Assembly: GCF_003859805.1 (NCBI RefSeq)
Contig: NZ_RQZG01000002.1
Location: 62,001-126,000, forward strand
Origin: Arachnia propionica
GTDB lineage: Bacteria > Actinomycetota > Actinomycetes > Propionibacteriales > Propionibacteriaceae
Reading direction: 5' to 3'
DNA: 64,000 nt
Below are positions 56,409 to 64,000 of the stretch, piece by piece. The translations under genes and the position numbers were made by a program. The notes under the pieces are model-generated. The model was not told where the DNA came from, searched no databases, and worked only from the letters and a program-made list of their open reading frames with translations. Position 1 is the stretch's first letter, and every line of letters starts with the position of its first letter.

Positions 56409-57422
56409 TCATTCCGCGACCAGACGTTGCCTGCGACGACGTCTGGTCAGCTGCACGGCGGAGATGCCGGTGCCGATGATGATCAACAGGCCGAGCGCGA
56501 AGCGCTGCCAGGTGGTGGGGATGCCGATCAGGATCATGCTGTTCTGCACCATGACGATGAGCAGGGTGCCGAGCATCACACCGGTGAGACTGCCCGTTCC
56601 TCCCGTGATGGCCGTGCCGCCGAGGACGACCGCGGCGATCACCAGCATCTCGATGCCCAGCAGGTTCGTCGGGTGCATCTGCCCCATCATGGAGGTGCGC
56701 ACCAACCCCGCGAGGGCGGCGATCACCCCGACGATGACGTAGAGCCAGAACTTGACCCGGCGCACCTTGAAACCAGCCCTGACCGCGGAGGTCTCGTCGC
56801 CGCCGATGGCGTGGATCGCACGGCCGAACATGGTGCACCGCATGATGAAGAACACCAGGGCGACGACGGCGACCAGCAGCAGGAAGGCGACCGGCATCCG
56901 TGAGGTCAACCCGGTTTCAGGATTGGTGGCCGTGAACAGTGAGGCCGTACCGAACTCGGCCATCGACGACGGGAGCCGGTTGATCTGCACCGAGGACAGC
57001 ACCCCCTGCATCAAACCGGAGAACACGTTGGCCGTGCCGAGGGTGATGATGAGGGTCGGCACCGCCAGGCGGGAGGTGAACACCCCGTTGAACGCACCGA
57101 GCAGGGCACCCAGCAGCAGCACGAGCAGGAACGGGATGATGAGACCACCCGAGTAGTCGGAGTCGACCAGCACCCTGGTGACCACGTAGACGGCCAACGA
57201 GGCCAGCGCCGGGAAGGAGACGTCGATCCCGCCGGAGACCAGCACCATGTGTGTGCCGACTGCGAACAGTCCCGGCACGATCATGGCCGTGGCCAGGTCG
57301 ACGAGGTTGTTCGGGGTGAAGAACTGCCCCGAGCGGATCTGGATGACCAGGGCGAGCGCCACGATCACCAGGAACACGTAGAACTCATTGGCACGGAGCA
57401 TCCTGTGAGCGAGGTCCTTCAT
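56409..57422 (-). CDS. Sugar ABC transporter permease (RbsC family), first copy
   Basis: A 337-residue permease of the ribose/autoinducer-2/rhamnose group. Signatures include VPGLFAVGTHMVLVSGGIDVS, GAFNGVFTSRLAVPTLIITLG and VLGGTAITGGTGS. The C-terminus is a basic tail. ATG 57422 lies one base after the ATPase stop (TGA-G-ATG). Two different permeases in one system resemble the rhamnose or AI-2 transporters more than the single-permease ribose system. Confidence 0.93.
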   Translation of the reverse strand: MKDLAHRMLRANEFYVFLVIVALALVIQIRSGQFFTPNNLVDLATAMIVPGLFAVGTHMVLVSGGIDVSFPALASLAVYVVTRVLVDSDYSGGLIIPFLLVLLLGALLGAFNGVFTSRLAVPTLIITLGTANVFSGLMQGVLSSVQINRLPSSMAEFGTASLFTATNPETGLTSRMPVAFLLLVAVVALVFFIMRCTMFGRAIHAIGGDETSAVRAGFKVRRVKFWLYVIVGVIAALAGLVRTSMMGQMHPTNLLGIEMLVIAAVVLGGTAITGGTGSLTGVMLGTLLIVMVQNSMILIGIPTTWQRFALGLLIIIGTGISAVQLTRRRRRQRLVAE

Positions 57423-57423
57423 C

Positions 57424-58929
57424 TCACGCCTTCCCGTTCTCGTCGGCGGTGATCCGCGCGGACAGTTCGAGCTGGGTGAGGCCTGCAGGATCGAGCTCCT
57501 CGACCAGTCGACCTTCACGCAGCAGCAGGATGCGGTTGCAGACCCGCAGCAGTTCCTGGGTGTCGTCGGAGATCACGATGATCCCCATGCCGCCGTCGGC
57601 GAGACGCCGCAGCAGTTCGTGGATGTCGCTCTTGGACCCGATGTCCACCCCGACGGTCGGCCCGTTGAGGATCAACACCTCGGGTTCCCTCGCCAACCAC
57701 TTGGCGAGCACGACCCGCTGCTGATTCCCACCGGACAGGGTCCTGACCGCGTTGTCCGGGTCCGCGGTGGCGATCCTCAACTCCTCGACCCAACGCAGGA
57801 CCTCCTCGTCGCGTCGTTTCGCATCGAGCACTCCGAGCGCGGAGGAGAGCTCATCGAGCTCCGCCACGACGATGTTGTCCGCGATGGAACGATCCAGCAT
57901 CAGCCCCTCGGTCAACCGGTCCTCCGGCACGTAGGCGATGCCGCGTGCGATGGCATCACGGATGCTGCGCAACTCAGCGGGCGTACCGTTGACCACGAGC
58001 CTGCCCGCGTCGGCCCTGAACACCCCGAACAGGGTCAGCGCCAGTTCGGTGCGGCCCGAGCCCAGCAGACCCGTGATCCCCAGCACCTCGCCACGGCGCA
58101 ACGTGAAGGAGATGTCCTGGAAGGCGTCCTCGAGGCACAGGTCCTCCACCTCCAGCACGGGGCCGCCGGGTTCCCCGGCGGGAACCAGCGCCTCGTCGGA
58201 GAACTCCCGCCCCGTCATGTGACGCGCGAACGAGCGGTGATCCAGCTCGCTCGTCTCGGCGGTCGCGACCAGCCTTCCGTTGCGCAGGATGGTGAACCTC
58301 TCGCTGATCTCGAACACCTCGTCGAGCTTGTGACTGACGAACAACGTGGCGATGCCACGCGACCTGAGGTCGGTGATGACCTTGAACAGCGCCTCCACCT
58401 CGCGATGGGTGAGGGCGGTGGTGGGCTCGTCCATGATGATGAGCTTCGTCTCGGTCAGCAACGCCCGGCAGATCGCGATGAGTTGCTTGTCCGCGACCGA
58501 CAGGTCACCGACCTTGGCATCGAGGTCCACGGAGAAGTCGATCGTCGCGATCGCCCGCTCGGCGATCTCGCGGAACCGCTTCCAGTTGACCAGGCGACGC
58601 CGTGCCGAGATCTCACTGGTCAGCGCCAGGTTCTCCATCACCGTGAGGTTGGGGAAGATGGAGAAGTCCTGGTAGATGACCTGGACCCCACCACGCATCG
58701 CCTCGATCGGTGTGAGACCCCGGTACGACCGGCCGTCGAGGATGATCTCCCCGCCATCGGGCTGGTGGACCCCGGAGATGAGTTTGATGAGGGTGGACTT
58801 CCCGCTACCGTTCTCTCCTGCCAGGCAGTGGATCTCACCGGGCTGGAGCACGAGGTCCACGTCGTCGAGGGCCCTGACCCCGGAGAAGTTCTTGGTCAGT
58901 CCCCGCACGTCGAGCACAGGCTGCATCAT
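57424..58929 (-). CDS. Sugar ABC transporter ATPase with two nucleotide domains (RbsA family)
   Basis: A 501-residue double ATPase. The first half has Walker A AGENGSGKSTLIKLISG and Walker B LIIMDEPTTALT; its signature region is the unusual DLSVADKQLIAICRAL. The second half is a typical degenerate domain (GLLGSGRTELALTLFG) with signature TLSGGNQQRVVLAKWL and VLILNGPTVGVD, where the Walker B Glu is replaced by Gly. This pattern is normal for RbsA/MglA proteins, with one active site weakened, though N-G instead of D-E is notable. ATG 58929 follows AAGGAG. Confidence 0.94.
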   Translation of the reverse strand: MMQPVLDVRGLTKNFSGVRALDDVDLVLQPGEIHCLAGENGSGKSTLIKLISGVHQPDGGEIILDGRSYRGLTPIEAMRGGVQVIYQDFSIFPNLTVMENLALTSEISARRRLVNWKRFREIAERAIATIDFSVDLDAKVGDLSVADKQLIAICRALLTETKLIIMDEPTTALTHREVEALFKVITDLRSRGIATLFVSHKLDEVFEISERFTILRNGRLVATAETSELDHRSFARHMTGREFSDEALVPAGEPGGPVLEVEDLCLEDAFQDISFTLRRGEVLGITGLLGSGRTELALTLFGVFRADAGRLVVNGTPAELRSIRDAIARGIAYVPEDRLTEGLMLDRSIADNIVVAELDELSSALGVLDAKRRDEEVLRWVEELRIATADPDNAVRTLSGGNQQRVVLAKWLAREPEVLILNGPTVGVDIGSKSDIHELLRRLADGGMGIIVISDDTQELLRVCNRILLLREGRLVEELDPAGLTQLELSARITADENGKA

Positions 58930-58984
58930 GGTGGCTCCTTGTCCGTCGTCGGGGTGTGAGCACATCTCGACGACGAGGTGGGTC

Positions 58985-60001
58985 TCAGAATTCGAAGCTG
59001 TCGACGTTCTCCGCGGTGATCACGATCCAGCCGGAGCCCTCCAGCACCTTGTCGCTGCCCTCGGCGAACTTCATGGACTCGTAGCCCTCGACGCCGAGGT
59101 CGATGCCGTCGGTGATCTCCTCACCGTCGAGCACCTTCTTGGCCAGTGCGGCCATCGCGTAACCGGCCAGGGCCGGGTCCCACAGGGTCAGCGCGGCCAC
59201 GAGCCCCTTCTCCAGGAGTTCCTTGTTCGCCGACGGCATGCCGGTGCCGGCGGTGAACACCTTGCCCTTGAGCCCGAGTTCCTCGATGGCGCGGGCGATG
59301 CCGGGGGCGTCGAACGACGAGGTGCCCATGATCCCCTTGAGGTCCGGGTACTTCTTGAACAGCTCCTTGGCGGTCTGGTAGGCCCCCTCCCCGTTGTCGC
59401 GTGACTCGACCCGGGCCTCGGCCTCCAGCAGGGTCATCCTGGGGTACTTCTCCTTCTGGTGCGCCACCCCGCCGTCGGCCCACTCGTTGTGGGAGGCGTT
59501 GGTGACGTGCCCGACCATCGTGGTGTAGAGCCCTTCCTCCCCCATCGCCTTGGCGAGGTTGTCCATGATGAAACCACCGTAGGCCGCATTGTTGAAGGCC
59601 TCGATGTCGTACTTGGTGCTCTCCTGACTGGCCCCTTCGTGGGTGATGACGACGATGCCCGCGTCCATCGCCTCCTTCAGCACCGGCTCCAGGGCGGCCG
59701 GATCGACGGGGACGACACCGATGGCGCTGACGTTCTGCGCGATGAGGTCGCGGATGACCTGGGACTGCATGGCGGCATCGGTCTCCGCCGGCCCCTTCTG
59801 GTACACGTTGAGGCCGCTCTCCTCCGCGAACCTCTTCACACCGGTCTCCATGCGCACGAACCAGGGGTTCGTCGCGTCCTTCGGCACGATGGCGATGGTG
59901 TGTTCGCCGTCCGAGCCACCCGGTCTGCCGTCGCTGCACCCTGCGAGCCCGAGGGCTGCCACCGCAAGGCCGTTGAGCTGGATGAACAGTCGCCGCTTCA
60001 T
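58985..60001 (-). CDS. Sugar-binding lipoprotein (rhamnose/AI-2-type periplasmic-binding family)
   Basis: A 338-residue exported receptor. A lipoprotein signal with lipobox LAGC (Cys near 22) precedes a type I binding-protein fold (IAIVPKDATNPWFVRMETGVKRFAEE, VPVDPAALEPVLKEAMDAGIVVITHEG). Members of this group bind rhamnose, autoinducer-2 or related small sugars. It is the first gene of the transporter operon, with AAGGAAA before the ATG, and its upstream region carries a LacI-type operator. Confidence 0.93.
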   Translation of the reverse strand: MKRRLFIQLNGLAVAALGLAGCSDGRPGGSDGEHTIAIVPKDATNPWFVRMETGVKRFAEESGLNVYQKGPAETDAAMQSQVIRDLIAQNVSAIGVVPVDPAALEPVLKEAMDAGIVVITHEGASQESTKYDIEAFNNAAYGGFIMDNLAKAMGEEGLYTTMVGHVTNASHNEWADGGVAHQKEKYPRMTLLEAEARVESRDNGEGAYQTAKELFKKYPDLKGIMGTSSFDAPGIARAIEELGLKGKVFTAGTGMPSANKELLEKGLVAALTLWDPALAGYAMAALAKKVLDGEEITDGIDLGVEGYESMKFAEGSDKVLEGSGWIVITAENVDSFEF

Positions 60002-60062
60002 TGCGTTTCCTTCCGTGGTGCAGGGCTGCTTCGCCCAAGATGTGGAGCACCGGTTCTCGTGA

Positions 60063-60076
60063 TTAAAGCGCTTTAA
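60063..60076. promoter_or_regulatory. LacI-family operator
   Basis: The perfect 14-bp palindrome TTAAAGCGCTTTAA with central CG lies 62 bp upstream of the binding-protein ATG and 122 bp upstream of the divergent LacI gene. It matches the usual LacI/GalR operator shape (AAnCGnTT core), so the regulator probably controls the transport operon here. Confidence 0.85.
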
Positions 60077-60197
60077 ACGCCTGAACCGGAGCATAGCTCA
60101 TGGGATCATTCTTGGTGCAACCCCTTGATCCAGATCGATACCTTTCCGTGACCTTGGGGCAAGTGATCCGCATCCTTCACGAGTCATTGGGAGCACG

Positions 60198-61232
60198 ATG
60201 TCGAAGCGCGTGGGAGTCGCCGAGGTCGCCGCGCGAGCAGGGGTCTCGCCGGGGACCGTCAGCAACACCCTCAACCACCCGGAACGGGTCTCCCCCGCCA
60301 CTCGCGCCCAGGTTTTGGCCGCCGTCAAGGAGCTGGGCTTCATCCCCAACCAACAGGCCAGGGTGCTCACCGGCGCCGCCAGCAACCTGCTGGGACTGGT
60401 CGTGGTGGACCTGATGAGTCCGTTCTTCATGGAGCTCGCCCACGCCGTGGAGCGCACGGCCGCGGACGCCGGGTACGTCATGATCCTCAGCAACTCCGAG
60501 AACGACCACGACCGGGAGGAGACGGTGATGCGCACACTCGCCGCCCAACGGGTCGTCGGCTCCCTGCTCACACCGGCCGGTGGCGGCACCCCGCTGGACG
60601 AGTCGACCCACGGCGTGCCGTTGGTGCTGATCGACCACACGACGAGGGAGCATCCGTGCTCGGTGTCGGTGGATCACGTCGCCGGCGGCAGGATGGCGGC
60701 CGAGCACCTCATCTCACTCGGCCACACCCGGCTGGGCTTCGTCGCAGGGCAGCCCAACCTGCGTCAGTTCACCGAGCGCGAGCGCGGGGTCCGCGACGTG
60801 ATGGCCGAGGCCGGTCTCGACCCGTCGACCCTGCGAGTGGTCCGGGCCGACGGGATCGGCCAGCCCAGCGGCCTGGCCTCCGGGAGGCAGCTCCTGCAGG
60901 ACGGCGACCTGCCGACCGGGATCTGCTGCTGCAACGACATGCTCGCCTTCGGGGTGTACCGAGCCCTCACCCAGGGCGGGGTCACGGTACCCGACGACGT
61001 CGCCCTCGTCGGCTACGACGACGTCGACTTCGCCGCGAACTGGATCGTTCCCCTGACCAGCGTGAGCCAACCCACGGCCCTCATGGGTGAGCAGGCCGCC
61101 CGGCTCCTCATCGACCACGCCACCAACCCGGACCACGAGCACGAGCGAGTGGTGCTCCAGCCCCGTCTCATCGTGCGTCGCTCCACCACCGGGGAATCTT
61201 CCGGTTCCCGCTCCGCGATCCCGGTGCGGTGA
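60198..61232 (+). CDS. LacI family transcriptional regulator
   Basis: A 344-residue repressor. The DNA-binding head (VAEVAARAGVSPGTVSNTLNHPERVSPATRAQVLAAV) and hinge (NQQARVLTGAAS) are typical, followed by the ribose-binding-protein-like effector domain (GLVVVDLMSPFFMELAHAVE, AEHLISLGHTRLGFV, VGYDDVDFA). GGGAGCACG precedes the ATG. It is divergent from the sugar transporter and RpiB-like gene with the operator between them. The effector should be the transported sugar or its phosphate. Confidence 0.95.
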   Translation: MSKRVGVAEVAARAGVSPGTVSNTLNHPERVSPATRAQVLAAVKELGFIPNQQARVLTGAASNLLGLVVVDLMSPFFMELAHAVERTAADAGYVMILSNSENDHDREETVMRTLAAQRVVGSLLTPAGGGTPLDESTHGVPLVLIDHTTREHPCSVSVDHVAGGRMAAEHLISLGHTRLGFVAGQPNLRQFTERERGVRDVMAEAGLDPSTLRVVRADGIGQPSGLASGRQLLQDGDLPTGICCCNDMLAFGVYRALTQGGVTVPDDVALVGYDDVDFAANWIVPLTSVSQPTALMGEQAARLLIDHATNPDHEHERVVLQPRLIVRRSTTGESSGSRSAIPVR

Positions 61233-61244
61233 TACCTTTCCGGA

Positions 61245-61562
61245 ATGAAGCCCTGGCATCTCCACCTGGTCGCCGCAGTCCTGCTCGTCGTCGGCATCGG
61301 TCTCATCTCCGTCCGACAACTCGGCCCCGCCCCCGAGGTGACCTGCCTCGAGGAGGGGCAGCCCACCTCAGGATTCTCCCTGGAACGCGACGGCAAGCCG
61401 TGCCCGTTGAGCGTCGAGGACTTCAACAGGTACTGGCACTGGCAGAACAAATCCGCCCTGCCGCTGCGCTGGGTGGGACTGGGTCTCGCAGCGGTGGCCA
61501 TCGGCACCGCGGTCACGGCCGGGGTGAAGCAGGTCAGGTCGCGCAGACGGATGCGGAACTGA
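61245..61562 (+). CDS. Small two-helix membrane protein, unknown
   Basis: A 105-residue protein: an N-terminal helix (LHLVAAVLLVVGIGLISV), an extracytoplasmic loop of about 50 residues with two cysteines (EVTCLEEGQ and GKPCPLSVE) that may form a disulfide, a second helix (WVGLGLAAVAIGTAVTAGV) and a basic tail. No family is recognised. ATG 61245 lies 6 nt after TACCTT, so it is probably leaderless and independent of the LacI gene 12 bp upstream. It converges with the chorismate mutase gene. Confidence 0.7.
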   Translation: MKPWHLHLVAAVLLVVGIGLISVRQLGPAPEVTCLEEGQPTSGFSLERDGKPCPLSVEDFNRYWHWQNKSALPLRWVGLGLAAVAIGTAVTAGVKQVRSRRRMRN

Positions 61563-61570
61563 CACCCCTG

Positions 61571-61867
61571 TCAGACGTTCCCGGCGATCCGCTCGTGGTG
61601 GCGCACCACCTCGGCGACGATGAAGCCCAGCACCTTCTCCGCGAACTCGGGGTCGAGGTTGGACTCCTCGGCCAGCGCCCGGAGCCTTCGGATCTGCTCG
61701 GCCTCCCGGTCTGGATCGGCCGGAGGGAGCCCCGCCTCGGCCTTCAACTCCCCGACGCGTCGGGTGATCTTGAAGCGCTCCGCCAACAGGTGGATCAGCA
61801 TCGAGTCCATGTTGTCGATGCTGTCGCGCAACCGTCGCAGTTCGACGCGGGCCTCCTCGCCGGTCAC
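61571..61867 (-). CDS. Chorismate mutase (AroQ class)
   Basis: A 98-residue all-helical enzyme that turns chorismate into prephenate for Phe and Tyr synthesis. The first helix RLRDSIDNMDSMLIHLLAERFKIT and the KAEAGLPPADPDREAEQIRRL segment hold the usual Arg and Lys ligands. GTG 61867 overlaps the guaB3 stop (GTGA), an odd coupling of aromatic and purine genes. In mycobacteria the homologous small mutase is activated by DAHP synthase binding; whether this holds here is unknown. Confidence 0.93.
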   Translation of the reverse strand: MTGEEARVELRRLRDSIDNMDSMLIHLLAERFKITRRVGELKAEAGLPPADPDREAEQIRRLRALAEESNLDPEFAEKVLGFIVAEVVRHHERIAGNV

Positions 61868-62970
61868 GGATGCACCATCACATCGATGCGCTGGAACGAC
61901 TTGATGTCGGTGTAACCGGTCAGGGCCATCGCCTTGCGCAGCCCGCCGACCAGGTTCATCGTCCCGTCGGGCAACCGCGACGGGCCGATGACGACCTCCT
62001 CCAGGGAGCCGACCTGCTCGAAGAACACCCGCTCACCCCGCGGCAGGGTGGCGTGCCACGCCTCGGGGCCCCAGTGCCAGCCCCGCCCCGGTGCCTCGGT
62101 CGCCCTCGCCAGGGGGGAGCCCACCATGACTGCGTCCGCACCACAGGCGATCGCCTTCGCGATGTCCCCCGAACGTCCCACGGCCCCGTCCGCGATGAGG
62201 TGGACGTAGCGTCCCCCCGACTCCTCGAGGTAGTCGCGGCGCGCCTCGGCGACATCGGCGACGGCAGAGGCCATCGGCACCTCGATGCCCAGCACCGAGG
62301 CCGTGGTGTGGGTGGCTCCCCCGCCGAAGCCGACCAGCACGCCGGCCGCCCCGGCCCGCATCAGGTGGAGCGCCATCCGGTAGGTGGCACACCCGCCGAC
62401 CAGCACCGGCGCGTCGAAGCGATAGATGAACTCCTTGAGGTTGAGTGGGTTCTCGGCCCCGTCGACGTGCTCGGCGGAGACCGTGGTGCCACGGATGACG
62501 AAGAAGTCCACGCCACTGCGGGCGATGACATCGGCGAACTCCTGGGTCCTGGCCGGCGACAGGGCTCCGGCGACGGGCACCCCGGATGCCCGGATCTCCG
62601 CCAGACGCGCCTCGATCAGCTCGGCCTTGACCGGCTCGGCGTAGACCTGCTGCAACCTGCGGGTGGCGGTCACCTGGTCAGCCGGTTCGGTCAGCTGCTC
62701 GTAGGCCCGTGACGGGTCCTCGTAACGGGTCCACAGTCCTTCGAGGTTGAGCACCCCGAGTCCACCGAGCCGCCCCATCTCGATGGCCGTGGCCGGGGAC
62801 ATCACCGAGTCCATGGGAGCAGCGACGACGGGGGCATCGAAGGTGACCGCATCGATCCGCCAGCTGAGGTCCACCTCGGACTCGGCGCGGGTGCGTCGGG
62901 CCGGGGCGATGGCGACGTCATCGAAGGCGAAACCGCGCACGGTGTTCTTGGAGCGGCCGAGTTCATGCAT
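61864..62970 (-). CDS. guaB3: GuaB3 family IMP dehydrogenase-like protein
   Basis: A 368-residue IMPDH-like barrel without CBS domains. It opens with GRSKNTVRGFAFDDVAIAPARRTR and has VVAAPMDSVMSP like true IMPDHs, but the catalytic Cys loop of GuaB is replaced (FFVIRGTTVSAEHV), so dehydrogenase activity is doubtful. GuaB3 of mycobacteria is described as non-essential, and its reaction is unsettled. The ATG is 11 bp after guaB and the gene belongs to a guaB-guaB3-chorismate mutase operon. Confidence 0.92.
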   Translation of the reverse strand: MHELGRSKNTVRGFAFDDVAIAPARRTRAESEVDLSWRIDAVTFDAPVVAAPMDSVMSPATAIEMGRLGGLGVLNLEGLWTRYEDPSRAYEQLTEPADQVTATRRLQQVYAEPVKAELIEARLAEIRASGVPVAGALSPARTQEFADVIARSGVDFFVIRGTTVSAEHVDGAENPLNLKEFIYRFDAPVLVGGCATYRMALHLMRAGAAGVLVGFGGGATHTTASVLGIEVPMASAVADVAEARRDYLEESGGRYVHLIADGAVGRSGDIAKAIACGADAVMVGSPLARATEAPGRGWHWGPEAWHATLPRGERVFFEQVGSLEEVVIGPSRLPDGTMNLVGGLRKAMALTGYTDIKSFQRIDVMVHP

Positions 62971-62981
62971 GGCAGGGCCTT

Positions 62982-64000
<1,019 letters not shown>

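Overview
The window is a 64 kb piece of a high-GC chromosome from an actinobacterium, most probably a member of the Propionibacteriales or a near relative. The reasons are the GC-rich codon use, many families largely confined to Actinomycetota (PspAA, DUF3043, DUF3017, PerM, GuaB1, GuaB3, PspC-domain kinase), GTG/TTG starts, and a very regular leaderless promoter signature (TAnnnT box 6-8 nt before the start codon) in front of at least 17 genes. I cannot name the species from sequence alone. Both ends cut genes: a PlsC acyltransferase on the left and the IMP dehydrogenase GuaB on the right. I saw no rRNA, tRNA, CRISPR array, insertion sequence or prophage, and there is no gene-free gap above about 200 bp.

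Layout. 0-10 kb: lipid acyltransferase, NlpC/P60 cell-wall hydrolase, an exonuclease/UvrC-like fusion, cyclophilin, a sunset-like-domain protein with an orphan prepilin peptidase, a degenerate receiver coupled to trpD, RarD, GuaB1. 10-13.7 kb: ErpA and a pspA-pspAA-glycerate kinase-like operon. 13.7-16.5 kb: a broken siderophore-import locus (substrate-binding protein and permeases carrying internal deletions, ATPase missing) that still has an iron box and a divergent AraC regulator. 16.6-20.3 kb: leucyl aminopeptidase, then a DUF2268 protease-like gene with its MerR/TipAS regulator. 20.4-36.6 kb: a housekeeping block (E2 of the 2-oxoacid dehydrogenase, mdh, folD, purH, purN, perM, sucD, sucC, M23 peptidase, pcrA) whose order resembles the mycobacterial uvrD1-sucCD-perM-purNH neighbourhood, with a radical SAM/SPASM gene placed between purN and perM. 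36.7-43.7 kb: CAP-domain surface protein, MerR/aldo-keto reductase pair, phospholipase-D-like protein, CstA-YbdD pyruvate/peptide carrier.

43.8-49.4 kb holds an envelope-stress module: a NarL-type response regulator and a PspC-domain histidine kinase divergent from a three-gene PspC membrane-protein operon, then guaA. 49.5-54.8 kb: cysK, a TetR-controlled DrrAB-type ABC exporter with a striking four-hexamer operator, ThpR, and a frameshifted LLM flavin oxidoreductase. 54.8-61.2 kb: a LacI-controlled sugar ABC transporter whose only enzyme is an atypical RpiB/LacAB isomerase, a candidate for an uncharacterised sugar or polyol route. 61.2-64 kb: small membrane protein, chorismate mutase, guaB3 and guaB.

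Taken together the window links central carbon metabolism (sucCD, mdh, E2), purine biosynthesis and interconversion (purN, purH, guaA, guaB, guaB1, guaB3) and envelope maintenance. The most unusual observations are the uniform leaderless architecture, two MerR cassettes built on the same 19-bp-spacer plan, the decayed iron locus and the orphan RpiB-like sugar system.
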